Shown one piece after another: positions 17,003-25,057 of a stretch of 46,728 nucleotides of DNA. Made by a program: the position numbers and the translations under genes. Source of the stretch: Sediminibacterium sp. (GTDB taxonomy: Bacteria > Bacteroidota > Bacteroidia > Chitinophagales > Chitinophagaceae); the NCBI GenBank assembly GCA_027490265.1, contig JAIXYL010000062.1, positions 1 to 46,728 on the forward strand. Direction: 5' to 3'. The notes below the pieces were generated by a model that saw only the letters and a list, made by a program, of their open reading frames with translations, had not been told where the DNA came from and made no database searches. Positions within the stretch are counted from its first letter, which is position 1; each line of letters begins with the position of its first letter.

Positions 17003-17541
17003 TCTTTAATTAATTTATGCAATTCTTTTAAAGCCGCTCTCAGTCTGGTTTTTACAGTCCCCAACGGAATAGACAGAAGTTTGGCTATCTCGTCTTGGGT
17101 ATATCCTTCAAAATAAGATAATTCAATCAAAACTTTCCATTCAGGCCTTAATCTGTGTACCAATTTTCTTAATCCGAGATCATCAGCAACAATGGTTACA
17201 GAACCAGCTAGCTCATATACGTTTTCGGACAAGGATTGGTTTTGTTGTGATTTTTGAAAGCCCTTGCTTCTGGTTGTATCAATCGCCGCGTTACGTGCAA
17301 TATTCAACATCCAAGTGTACAAACGACCTTTAAGACTGTCATAAGTATCTATCTGCTTAAATATTTTTATAAATACTTCTTGCAGGGTATCAGCTGCCGT
17401 TGCTTCATCAATTACAATCGTCAAAATGCTGGCATATAATGCACCAGAATAATGATCATATAAATAACTAAATGCCTGTTCATTCCGTTGACGCAGCAGC
17501 AAAATGAGTTCAGACTCACTGTATTGAAATGATTTTTCCAA
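16999..17541 (-). CDS. ECF-type RNA polymerase sigma factor (SigK-like)
   Basis: A 180-residue group IV sigma factor. Region 2 contains FSYLYDHYSGALY and AADTLQEVFIKIFKQIDTYD with RLYTWMLNIARNAAIDTTR. Region 4 contains RPEWKVLIELSYFEGYTQDEIAKLLSIPLGTVKTRLRAAL. The only usable start that keeps region 2 is a TTG at 17541, five bases after the gcvH stop, suggesting co-transcription with or read-through from gcvH. The partner anti-sigma follows directly. Its regulon cannot be inferred. Confidence 0.92.
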   Translation of the reverse strand: MEKSFQYSESELILLLRQRNEQAFSYLYDHYSGALYASILTIVIDEATAADTLQEVFIKIFKQIDTYDSLKGRLYTWMLNIARNAAIDTTRSKGFQKSQQNQSLSENVYELAGSVTIVADDLGLRKLVHRLRPEWKVLIELSYFEGYTQDEIAKLLSIPLGTVKTRLRAALKELHKLIKE

Positions 17542-17546
17542 AAGTC

Positions 17547-17924
17547 TTATCCTACTAATGCTTCGTAAGCCTCTTTAGACAATAAGCCATCAATGCTGGC
17601 TGGATCAGCAACGGTCATTTTGATCATCCATCCGTCGCCATATGGGTCGGTATTCACCAATTCAGGTTGTTTTTCAAGTAATGTATTTACTTCAGTTACG
17701 GTGCCTGCAACAGGTAAAAACAAATCACTCACTGTTTTTACGGCTTCTACAGTACCAAAGATTTCTTCTGCAGCCAAATCCTTACCCACTGTATTAATAT
17801 CAACATAAACGATATCGCCTAATTCGTGTTGTGCAAAATCGGTAATGCCAATGGTAGCAACATTGCCTTCAATACTGATCCATTCGTGGTCTTTGGTGTA
17901 ACGTAGTTCTGCTGGAAAATTCAT
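17547..17924 (-). CDS. gcvH: Glycine cleavage system H protein
   Basis: A 125-residue lipoyl-carrier protein that shuttles the aminomethyl group between the P, T and L proteins of the glycine cleavage system. The start [13 protein letters not shown] is typical. The lipoylation site is Lys63 in [13 protein letters not shown]. The C-terminus ([15 protein letters not shown]) matches full-length GcvH. gcvP and gcvT are not in the window. It is followed within five bases by an ECF sigma gene. Confidence 0.97.
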   Translation of the reverse strand: MNFPAELRYTKDHEWISIEGNVATIGITDFAQHELGDIVYVDINTVGKDLAAEEIFGTVEAVKTVSDLFLPVAGTVTEVNTLLEKQPELVNTDPYGDGWMIKMTVADPASIDGLLSKEAYEALVG

Positions 17925-17998
17925 ATAGCGGTGTTTTTATTATGCAAATATTCAATAAAAAGTGATGGGATAAAATTAATTATCTGTGTTTAAGCCAG

Positions 17999-18343
17999 TT
18001 AAAAGCCTGATTGTTCAAAATAAAGCAATACATGGTCCTTGATAAAATTTTCTTGTTCAGGCAAACTCATCTCTGGTAATTGCTTTAATTGTGCAAAATG
18101 CGGCCAGCCTTCCTCATCTTTTCCTTCCACTAAATAATAGCCACTTTGTGCTAAAACAGTACAAACCGCTACGTGCATTAAGTCTTGCTTTTGTTCTTTG
18201 GATATTTTTTCGGCCATAAAGCCAGTTTCTTGCAGACCAATCAAGAATAAAACTGCTTCTAAATCGGGCTTTTTGCCAAAACGCTCTAACAATTTGGCTT
18301 CTAAAGCCCACCAACGTTGCATCAAATCATCTGTGATAAACAT
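17999..18343 (-). CDS. Conserved hypothetical protein
   Basis: A 114-residue, probably cytosolic, mostly helical protein with no recognised domain. Notable stretches are MQRWWALEAKLLERFGKKPDLEAVLFLIGLQETG and GYYLVEGKDEEGWPHFAQL. The ATG at 18343 is preferred; an in-frame ATG lies at 18361 and the frame runs to a TTG at 18364. It is divergent from serS, with the serS -7-like element in the gap. I recognise the pattern as a small Bacteroidota protein but cannot assign a function. Confidence 0.65.
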   Translation of the reverse strand: MFITDDLMQRWWALEAKLLERFGKKPDLEAVLFLIGLQETGFMAEKISKEQKQDLMHVAVCTVLAQSGYYLVEGKDEEGWPHFAQLKQLPEMSLPEQENFIKDHVLLYFEQSGF

Positions 18344-18391
18344 AGGGCAAAGGTAAACCATCAATGCATGCCATCATCAACCTTGATAAGG

Positions 18392-18399
18392 TATATTTG
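18392..18399 (+). promoter_or_regulatory. -7 promoter element for serS
   Basis: TATATTTG matches the Bacteroidota TAnnTTTG consensus exactly and ends 16 bases before the serS ATG. No clear -33 element was found. Its position argues against the longer open frame that begins at 18317. Confidence 0.5.
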
Positions 18400-18415
18400 C
18401 AGCAAATTTCAGCAT

Positions 18416-19684
18416 ATGTTACAGGTAAGTGTATTGAAAGCGGCCCCAGAAAAAGTAAAACAACAGTTGGCCAAGAAGCATTTTAAGCAGCCCGAATTGG
18501 TAGACATGATCATTCAAACCGATGATGAGCGCAAAAAAGTGCAAGCTGCTTTTGACGAAACACAAGCCAAAGTAAATGCTGCGTCTAAAGAAATTGGCCA
18601 ATTAATGGCCAAAGGCGACAAAGGCGGTGCCGAAGCTATTAAAGAAAATGTAGCCAATTGGAAGCAAACCCTTGAGCCACTGAAAGAAAAAATGGCGCAA
18701 TTAGAAAAAGAACTGGCCGACCAATTGGTTCAGCTGCCCAATTTGCCAGCCGATATGGTTCCCGAAGGAAAAACACCAGAGGAAAATGAAGTCGTTAGAA
18801 CGGGGGGATCAAAGCCAACCCTTACCGAGGGCGCAGTGCCTCATTGGGACCTTACTACAAAATACAATCTGATCAATTTTGAATTGGGGAATAAAATTAC
18901 CGGTAGTGGATTCCCGGTTTACATTGGCAAGGGCGCCAAATTACAACGGTCTTTGATTCAGTATTTTTTAGATTTCAATACTGCTGCGGGTTATACCGAA
19001 TACTTACCGCCATTTATGGTCAATGCAGACTCCGCTTATGCTACAGGCCAATTGCCTGATAAAGAAGGACAGATGTACCATGCAACCGAAGACGATTTTT
19101 ATTTAATACCCACTGCAGAAGTACCGGTGACCAATGTGTACAGAGATACCATTTTAAAAGAAAGTGATTTTCCTGTAAAGATGACGGCTTACTCTCCTTG
19201 CTTTAGAAGAGAAGCGGGCAGTTATGGCAAAGACGTGCGTGGATTAAACCTTTTGCACCAGTTTGAAAAAGTTGAAATCATTCAAATTGTGCATCCAGAC
19301 AAAAGCTATGAAACCTTAGACGAAATGGTGTTGCATGTAGAAACATTATTGCAATCATTGGAACTGCCTTATCGCATACTGCGCTTATGTGGCGGCGATA
19401 TGGGCTTTACAAGCGCCATTACCTATGATTTTGAAGTGTACAGTGCCGCTCAAGATCGTTGGTTAGAAGTGAGCAGTGTCAGCAATTTTGAAAACTATCA
19501 AGCCAACAGAATGAAATGCAGATTCAAAGGCGCAGATGGCAAAACCCAATTGGTGCATACCCTGAACGGCAGTTCATTGGCATTGCCTAGAATTATGGCT
19601 TGTTTATTAGAAAACAATCAAACACCAGACGGCATCCAAATTCCTGCTGCATTGCAGCCTTATTTTGGGGCGGAGATGATTTAA
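18416..19684 (+). CDS. serS: Seryl-tRNA synthetase
   Basis: A 422-residue class II synthetase that charges tRNA-Ser. The N-terminal ~110 residues form the long antiparallel coiled coil that grips the tRNA (rich in Lys, Glu and Ala). Motif 2 is at FRREAGSYGKDVRGLNLLHQFEKVE, and motif 3 at NGSSLALPRIMACLLE. The serine-site signature YLIPTAEVPVTN is present. The start MLQVSVLKAAPEKV at 18416 fits family members (normally MLDLKLLR...); the upstream extension would overlap the divergent gene and lie above the -7 element. Confidence 0.96.
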   Translation: MLQVSVLKAAPEKVKQQLAKKHFKQPELVDMIIQTDDERKKVQAAFDETQAKVNAASKEIGQLMAKGDKGGAEAIKENVANWKQTLEPLKEKMAQLEKELADQLVQLPNLPADMVPEGKTPEENEVVRTGGSKPTLTEGAVPHWDLTTKYNLINFELGNKITGSGFPVYIGKGAKLQRSLIQYFLDFNTAAGYTEYLPPFMVNADSAYATGQLPDKEGQMYHATEDDFYLIPTAEVPVTNVYRDTILKESDFPVKMTAYSPCFRREAGSYGKDVRGLNLLHQFEKVEIIQIVHPDKSYETLDEMVLHVETLLQSLELPYRILRLCGGDMGFTSAITYDFEVYSAAQDRWLEVSSVSNFENYQANRMKCRFKGADGKTQLVHTLNGSSLALPRIMACLLENNQTPDGIQIPAALQPYFGAEMI

Positions 19685-19694
19685 ACTATTGGTG

Positions 19695-20483
19695 ATGAAA
19701 TTAACAATGGTCGGTTTTTTCATACTTGCAGTATCTTGTTTAAGTGCGCAAACAAACGGGAAATTTCTTCTATTTAACAAGGATTGGTCTCCCGTACAAG
19801 ATTTTAATACTGCTACCTATTTTATGCAGCAGATTAAAGAAGATGACACCACTTTCACCTGCAGGTATTACCAAAAAAATGGACCTATGGTTATGTGGGA
19901 AACCTATCTTGATTCTAATATGACCATACCAAATGGTCGTTTTGCTTGGTACAACAAACGAGGTGATTTAGACAGTAGTGGTTTCACTAAAAAGGGAAGA
20001 AAAAACCAGACTTGGAAATATGGTTTCAAAACAGATGGATCAACAATACTTTCTGAAGAATATAATGATGGAAGATTGGTAAAAAGAGTTAATCATAAAA
20101 CTAAAATCATTACTTATCCATCCGGTGCAGAAGAAAAATTAGTAGATTCTGCTGAAAATAAAAATGACATTGTTAAAAGTGCTGAATTTATTGATGGAGG
20201 CATCAACGGTTGGGTAAAATATGTTACTGAAAATTTAAAAACACCAAATAGATATATATCAATTGCAGGTCCAAATACTTCTGGATATGTGGGGGTGGAT
20301 TTTCAAATTAGTAAAGAGGGAAAAGTCAATAATATTTTTTTGTACCATTCTGCTGAATGGTCAGCTGATAATGAAGCTATTCGAGTATTACACAATAGTC
20401 CTAACTGGAAGCCTGCCGAAAAAAATGGTGAACCAGTAATATATCAGTTCCGGCAAAAGCTAACATTTAGGGTAGAGTATTAA
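19695..20483 (+). CDS. Secreted protein with MORN-like repeats and TonB C-terminal domain
   Basis: A 262-residue exported protein. The ATG at 19695 gives the signal peptide MKLTMVGFFILAVSCLSAQ; the open frame begins two codons earlier at a TTG. The middle (GRFAWYNKRGDLDSSGFTKKG, then WKYGFKTDGSTILSEEYNDGR) resembles MORN-2 (YwqK-type) repeats. The last ~80 residues (GYVGVDFQISKEGKVNNIFLYHSAEW to KLTFRV) match the TonB C-terminal fold. There is no N-terminal transmembrane anchor with a Pro-rich spacer, so it is not a classical energy transducer. It starts 10 bases after serS. Function unknown. Confidence 0.75.
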   Translation: MKLTMVGFFILAVSCLSAQTNGKFLLFNKDWSPVQDFNTATYFMQQIKEDDTTFTCRYYQKNGPMVMWETYLDSNMTIPNGRFAWYNKRGDLDSSGFTKKGRKNQTWKYGFKTDGSTILSEEYNDGRLVKRVNHKTKIITYPSGAEEKLVDSAENKNDIVKSAEFIDGGINGWVKYVTENLKTPNRYISIAGPNTSGYVGVDFQISKEGKVNNIFLYHSAEWSADNEAIRVLHNSPNWKPAEKNGEPVIYQFRQKLTFRVEY

Positions 20484-20497
20484 TTCTCTACCCTAAA
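20466..20497. terminator. Hairpin shared by convergent genes
   Basis: A perfect 12-base stem (TTTAGGGTAGAG with CTCTACCCTAAA) closes an 8-base loop that contains the stop codon of the upstream gene. It sits between the convergent TonB-C and S9 peptidase genes. Neither side has a long T tract, so it may act as a bidirectional RNA 3'-end or stability hairpin. Confidence 0.5.
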
Positions 20498-20507
20498 TAT
20501 GAATTAT

Positions 20508-22658
20508 TTAATGCTTGATAAACCGATCAAAAAATTCAATGGTTCGCAACATTTGATCTACTCGTTGGCGATTATTGCCTGTACGGGTTAATTCATGTGT
20601 ACCGCCTGGATGCCTTACGTACTCTACGGTTCGGCCCAAGACCTTTAAACTTTTGTAGAGCATTTCACTTTGAATAACACCCGTTCTTAAATCGTTTTCT
20701 CCATGGAAAATGATAAAGGGTGTATGTATTTTATCTACATAATTAATGGGCGATTCACGAAATAAAGTGGGTCTTGTTTTTTCTTCCCAAGGATAGCCGC
20801 CAAAATAATTAGGCACTAATCGCCATGCATTGCCTTCTCCAAAGAAAGTCCCTAAATCGTATACACCTCTTTGCGCGCATGCCGCTTTAAAACGTTGGTC
20901 GTGGCTGATGATCCACGCAACTAAATACCCTGCATAAGATCCTCCAGTTACAGCCAATCTAGCCGTATCAATAAAACCTTCTTTTGCTGCCAAGTCTACA
21001 GACGTTAACACATCTGAAGTAGGGCCAGCTCCCCAATCATTTACATTGGCTCTTAAGAATTCCTCGCCGTATCCGCCAGAACCTCGGGGGTTGCCATACA
21101 CAATGGCATATCCTTTAGCGGCATAATACTGAAACTCATGCCACATAGAGCTTTCGCCTGGTCCCCACATAGCAGAAGGGCCTCCGTGAATATTTAAAAT
21201 AGTTGGATATTTTTTGCCTGCTACATAATTAGTAGGTTTCATGATCCAGTATTCAACGGTTAATCCTTTCTCGTTTTTGAACGTTCTTTTCTCTGGTAAA
21301 CTCAATTGTTTTTTACTCACCCAATCGTAATTGAAACTACTGATGCGTTTCTCGTTTTTACCATTGATATCTGTGGTATATAATTCAAAAGGATTGGATA
21401 CAGCAGTTTTTACATAAACCAACTTATCTGCTTTCATTGAAAAACCAGAAATGCCTTCATCTGAAGAAGTTAACTGCTCAGCTTTTTTTGTTTTTACGTT
21501 GATGCGATAAATGGGTGCACCACCATTGCTTTGTGCAGTAAAATAAATATGTTGTTCATCTTTACTCCAAGTAAGTCCACCCTTATTTCTATCAAAGGGG
21601 AGCATCACTAAATCAGCTGCTGTTCCATTTAAAGGCATCATTGCTAATTCAGGCACATTCACAAAAGACACGGTGCCTACTTGAACTGCCAACCATTTTC
21701 CGGATGGCGATACTGTTGGGCTTGAATAAGATTTACCAACGGCACCTAATACTTGTTTCATACCAGTTCCATCTGCGTTCACTATAAATACTTGGCTTTC
21801 TAATGCACGGTCTGGATGTTGTGTGTTGTCTGTATTGCCTGTAAATACAATTTGTTTTCCATCGGGTGTAAAGCTGGCGCCCCCAAAACGATGAAAGCCT
21901 TGTGTAAGGGCTTTAGGTGTTGATCCTGCTTCAGCAGCAACAATAAATAAATGCGAAAAAGATTGGTCACCTGATGTGGTTGCTTCCTCTTGAAAATTTA
22001 ATTTGTTGATGACTTTGGCTTTTTTCTCAGCCACATTCAATTCTAAATATGCCCTAATTTCTTCTGTTGTACCATCTGGGTTCGGTAAGGCTTTATTGGG
22101 TAGGAGGAATTGATTCTGTTCAAACCCAGGTTTCTCTGCTGGCCATTTTGGAACCGCTGCAGTTGGGTTGATTTCTTTGTCTTTTAATAGATCTGCTAAA
22201 GAAACAGACGCACTGAACAATAGTTGGCTTCCGTCTGGACTAAACTGTGGGCTGCTGGCACCGTATCTGAACTTGGTTATTTGAACCGGCTCACCTCCCT
22301 CTAAAGAAAGAAAAAAGATTTGTGGCTTGCCGTCTACTGCTCTTACTAAGGCAATTTTTTTACCATCTGGGCTCCATACAGGCTGGCTGGCGTTTTCTTT
22401 AAACGTTAATGCACGCGGAGCAACAGATCCATCTGTGGGCACTAAGTACAATTGATTGGTGTATTTATATTCCCATTTACTATTGGCCTCAGGTTCAATA
22501 CTGTTTAACACAAATGCCGCTAGTTGCCCATTAGGGCTAACACTGATGCTGTTCATTTGTTTGATCTTGTACATATCGGTGATTTTCACCAAATTGGCAC
22601 CCTGTTGCGCCATTGCGATGAAAGGCATCACTAAAATCAATAGTAAAAACTGCTTCAT
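20508..22658 (-). CDS. Secreted S9-family prolyl oligopeptidase / acylaminoacyl-peptidase-like protein
   Basis: A 716-residue exported serine peptidase with signal peptide MKQFLLLILVMPFIAMAQ. Residues ~30-430 form a beta-propeller of TolB-like repeats (SPNGQLAAFV, WSPDGKKIALV, FSPDGSQLLFS, FTPDGKQIVFTG, SPSGKWLAV). The C-terminal alpha/beta hydrolase domain has the catalytic triad Ser574 (GGSYAGY), Asp656 (HGENDLRTG) and His688 (HPGGTHEL). It should trim small peptides in the periplasm. Specificity (dipeptidyl versus acylaminoacyl) cannot be read from sequence. Confidence 0.92.
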   Translation of the reverse strand: MKQFLLLILVMPFIAMAQQGANLVKITDMYKIKQMNSISVSPNGQLAAFVLNSIEPEANSKWEYKYTNQLYLVPTDGSVAPRALTFKENASQPVWSPDGKKIALVRAVDGKPQIFFLSLEGGEPVQITKFRYGASSPQFSPDGSQLLFSASVSLADLLKDKEINPTAAVPKWPAEKPGFEQNQFLLPNKALPNPDGTTEEIRAYLELNVAEKKAKVINKLNFQEEATTSGDQSFSHLFIVAAEAGSTPKALTQGFHRFGGASFTPDGKQIVFTGNTDNTQHPDRALESQVFIVNADGTGMKQVLGAVGKSYSSPTVSPSGKWLAVQVGTVSFVNVPELAMMPLNGTAADLVMLPFDRNKGGLTWSKDEQHIYFTAQSNGGAPIYRINVKTKKAEQLTSSDEGISGFSMKADKLVYVKTAVSNPFELYTTDINGKNEKRISSFNYDWVSKKQLSLPEKRTFKNEKGLTVEYWIMKPTNYVAGKKYPTILNIHGGPSAMWGPGESSMWHEFQYYAAKGYAIVYGNPRGSGGYGEEFLRANVNDWGAGPTSDVLTSVDLAAKEGFIDTARLAVTGGSYAGYLVAWIISHDQRFKAACAQRGVYDLGTFFGEGNAWRLVPNYFGGYPWEEKTRPTLFRESPINYVDKIHTPFIIFHGENDLRTGVIQSEMLYKSLKVLGRTVEYVRHPGGTHELTRTGNNRQRVDQMLRTIEFFDRFIKH

Positions 22659-22716
22659 TCTTTCATATTTAAGCCTTAAAATACAAAGAATTGTGCTCGC
22701 CTAAGCATTGCTGCTG

Positions 22717-22724
22717 TATTTTTG
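22717..22724 (+). promoter_or_regulatory. -7 promoter element for the AhpD-like gene
   Basis: TATTTTTG matches TAnnTTTG and ends 18 bases before the ATG at 22743. A TTG about 23 bases upstream (22691) is slightly too far for a standard -33. Confidence 0.4.
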
Positions 22725-22742
22725 CAGGACAAATTGGCTTTT

Positions 22743-23087
22743 ATGAGTGAAATGGTTAATGAATTCAACAGCTATAGAGAGCGAATGAATGAAGTGATTC
22801 TGAGTAAGAATAATTTGGTCATGAAGCGGCTTTGGAACTTAGATACCAATACTTACGATGAAGGGGCATTGGATAAAAAAACCAAAGAAATGTTGGGCTT
22901 GGTGGCCAGTATGGTATTGCGTTGTGATGATTGTATCAAATACCATTTAGGTAAGAGTTATGAATTGGGCGTAACGACCGATGAAATGTATGAAATTTTT
23001 GCAGTAGCCAATATTGTTGGGGGAACCATTGTCATCCCACATACCAGAAGGGCTGCAGAATATTGGGAAGAATTAATTAAACAATAA
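22743..23087 (+). CDS. AhpD-like / carboxymuconolactone decarboxylase family protein
   Basis: A 114-residue protein of the CMD/AhpD fold. The redox motif is Cys61-Asp-Asp-Cys64 followed by His68 (RCDDCIKYHLG), as in AhpD-type peroxidase partners. The helical C-terminus (EMYEIFAVANIVGGTIVIPHTRRAAEYW) fits the family. The ATG at 22743 follows a -7 element; the open frame's TTG at 22722 overlaps that element and is rejected. Three bases separate it from the 2-oxoacid oxidoreductase beta-subunit gene, so the two are surely co-transcribed. It may support thiol redox or oxidative protection of the iron-sulfur enzyme; this is inference. Confidence 0.85.
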   Translation: MSEMVNEFNSYRERMNEVILSKNNLVMKRLWNLDTNTYDEGALDKKTKEMLGLVASMVLRCDDCIKYHLGKSYELGVTTDEMYEIFAVANIVGGTIVIPHTRRAAEYWEELIKQ

Positions 23088-23090
23088 ATT

Positions 23091-24131
23091 ATGGCTACAG
23101 AAACTATAGCAGCACCAACATTAACTGCAAAAGATTTTGCAACGGATCAGGAAGTCCGTTGGTGCCCAGGTTGTGGCGACTATTCTATATTGGCTCAGGT
23201 TCAAAAAATTATGCCAACCATTGGTGTGGCCAAGGAAGATATTGTGATTATCAGTGGCATTGGTTGCAGCAGCCGCTTCCCTTATTATATGAATACGTTT
23301 GGTATGCACAGTATTCATGGAAGAGCCACCGCAATTGCCAGTGGATTAAAAGCCACCCGTCCAGAATTAAGTGTATGGATTGTTACAGGAGATGGGGATG
23401 GACTTAGCATTGGTGGTAACCATACCATTCACTTGCTTAGAAGAAATTTTGACGTGAATATTATGTTGTTCAATAACCAAATTTATGGTTTAACAAAAGG
23501 ACAGTATTCACCTACTTCTGAAACCAATAAAATAACGAAGAGTACACCTTTTGGCAGTATTGATCATCCCTTTAATCCATTGGCTTTGGCCATGGGTGCA
23601 GATGCTACATTTATTGCACGATCAATGGATCGCGACCCCAAACATTTACAAACCTTGTTAATGCGGTCTCATCAACACAAGGGTGCTTCTTTCTTAGAAA
23701 TTTATCAGAATTGTAATATTTTCAATGACGGCGCTTTTGAAATTTTCACTGAAAAATCTTCAAAGGCAGACCATGATTTATTCTTAGAACAAGGAAAGCC
23801 ATTGGTATTTGGTGCCAATCAAAATAAAGGAATTCGCTTGAATGGCTTGCAACCTGAAGTGGTTGAATTGGGTGAAAATTTTAGTGCAGATGATTGTTGG
23901 ATTCACGATGAAAAAGATTTTTATAAAGCCCAAACACTAATCCGAATGTTTGATGATCCACATCAATCTAATTTTCAGTTCCCTAGACCATTCGGTGTAT
24001 TCTATGAAACAGACCGTCCTTGTTATGAAGACATGATGGCCATGCAGATAGAGGAAACCATTGCTGCTAAAGGAAAGGGCAATCTTGATCAACTATTGCG
24101 TGGCAAAGAAGTCTGGGAAATTAAAGACTAG
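23091..24131 (+). CDS. korB: 2-oxoacid:ferredoxin oxidoreductase, beta (TPP-binding) subunit
   Basis: A 346-residue thiamine-pyrophosphate subunit of a 2-oxoglutarate/pyruvate:ferredoxin oxidoreductase. The N-terminal WCPGCGDYSIL gives two cluster-related Cys and substrate contacts. Further features are SGIGCSSRFPYYMNTFGMHSIHGRATAIASG and the TPP motif GDGDGLSIGGNH with NNQIYGLTKGQYSPTS. It works only with an alpha/gamma (KorA) subunit, which is not found in this window. It could be KorB or a related 2-oxoacid enzyme; korB is the most usual call for this subfamily. Confidence 0.9.
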   Translation: MATETIAAPTLTAKDFATDQEVRWCPGCGDYSILAQVQKIMPTIGVAKEDIVIISGIGCSSRFPYYMNTFGMHSIHGRATAIASGLKATRPELSVWIVTGDGDGLSIGGNHTIHLLRRNFDVNIMLFNNQIYGLTKGQYSPTSETNKITKSTPFGSIDHPFNPLALAMGADATFIARSMDRDPKHLQTLLMRSHQHKGASFLEIYQNCNIFNDGAFEIFTEKSSKADHDLFLEQGKPLVFGANQNKGIRLNGLQPEVVELGENFSADDCWIHDEKDFYKAQTLIRMFDDPHQSNFQFPRPFGVFYETDRPCYEDMMAMQIEETIAAKGKGNLDQLLRGKEVWEIKD

Positions 24132-24133
24132 GC

Positions 24134-24787
24134 TTACAATTGAATGAGGTTGTTTCTTAGAGCAAACAGCACCAAACCTACACGGTTGTTGACTTTTACT
24201 TTTTCAAACAAATTATCTCTGTAACCATCAATGGTGCGCGGACTTAAATTCATCTTGGCCGCAATTTCTTTGAGGGTTAAATCAGTAGCCAAGTACTTTA
24301 GAAATTCCCTTTCCCGTTCAGGTAAGTTCATATAAATATGGTATTCATCATCAGGTTCTTCTAAACCATTTCTAACCGATTGAACCAGATTAACCCGAAG
24401 CAATTGGTTAAAATAAATGCCCTTGTAATAAAGTTCATTTAAAGCCCGATTGAGTTCTTTGGGATCTGTATCCTTGGTCATATACCCCATGGCGCCCAGC
24501 TTGAGTAATTTAATAATGGTGCGCTCATCATCTAACATGCTCAACACCATTATTTTAATGGAAGGGTGATTGAGGAAGATCCATTCTGCCGTTTCATAGC
24601 CATTCATAATAGGCATTGAAATGTCCATTAGCACGATATCGGGCAGATTGTTGGGATCAAGTTTTTCGATAAATTCTCTGCCATTGCTGGCCTCAAAAAG
24701 AACGGTAAAATTGTCAAAATCACCAATGATGCCAGCGAGACCATTTCTTAAAAGCACATGGTCATCAATTAACACAATTTTCTTCAT
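24134..24787 (-). CDS. NarL/LuxR-type response regulator (orphan)
   Basis: A 217-residue two-component regulator. The receiver domain has the acidic pair IDDH, phospho-acceptor Asp55 (VLMDISMP) and the conserved Lys in YMTKDTDP. The C-terminal LuxR-type helix-turn-helix is LTLKEIAAKMNLSPRTIDGYRDNLFEKVKVNNRVGLVLFAL. No sensor kinase is adjacent. Its 3' end is convergent with korB at two bases' distance. Upstream lies a 270-base gap with a 12-base palindrome (24859-24870) that could be its own binding site. Confidence 0.92.
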   Translation of the reverse strand: MKKIVLIDDHVLLRNGLAGIIGDFDNFTVLFEASNGREFIEKLDPNNLPDIVLMDISMPIMNGYETAEWIFLNHPSIKIMVLSMLDDERTIIKLLKLGAMGYMTKDTDPKELNRALNELYYKGIYFNQLLRVNLVQSVRNGLEEPDDEYHIYMNLPEREREFLKYLATDLTLKEIAAKMNLSPRTIDGYRDNLFEKVKVNNRVGLVLFALRNNLIQL

Positions 24788-24858
24788 AAGATAGGATCAG
24801 TATGGATTGTACTGTTTAATTAAAGTGCGAAGAAACGACTATTTTCAGTAAAAATTAG

Positions 24859-24870
24859 TTGCATATGCAA
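24859..24870. promoter_or_regulatory. 12-base palindrome upstream of the response regulator
   Basis: TTGCATATGCAA is a perfect palindrome about 70 bases upstream of the response-regulator ATG. NarL-type regulators bind dyads, so autoregulation is possible. No other support. Confidence 0.25.
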
Positions 24871-24878
24871 TTATTTTT

Positions 24879-24900
24879 ACCGTTAAATAACGGTTTTTTT
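24879..24900 (+). terminator. Intrinsic terminator, first of a pair
   Basis: ACCGTT pairs with AACGGT across a four-base loop, directly followed by six T residues on the + strand. No gene transcribed rightward ends just before it. Confidence 0.5.
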
Positions 24901-25015
24901 AGGCTGTTTTTTCGTTTACTTTTCCCGCCTTGGTGTTTACTTTTATCCCCGTCTTTATAGAAAGTGACTAGTTTATAAGGACGATATTTATTCACTAGGG
25001 GTTACAAACAAACAG

Positions 25016-25043
25016 AGGGCGGCTAAAGCCGCCTTCGTTTTTT
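25016..25043 (+). terminator. Intrinsic terminator or attenuator upstream of the YciO-type gene
   Basis: The GC-rich stem GGCGGC/GCCGCC with loop TAAA is followed by TTCG and six T residues. It points rightward and ends 14 bases before the ATG at 25058. It must end a transcript started in 24901-25015, or act as an attenuator in the leader of the downstream gene. Confidence 0.65.
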
Positions 25044-25057
25044 AAGTACCTTTAAAG

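Noticed and set aside
18317-18415. N-terminal extension of serS
   Set aside because: It overlaps the divergent hypothetical gene, lies upstream of a TATATTTG promoter element and does not resemble seryl-tRNA synthetase N-termini.
22595-22608. Second sigma-54-like sequence TGGCACCCTGTTGC
   Set aside because: The spacing between the -24 and -12 blocks is one base short, and it lies inside the coding start of the S9 peptidase gene on the opposite strand.
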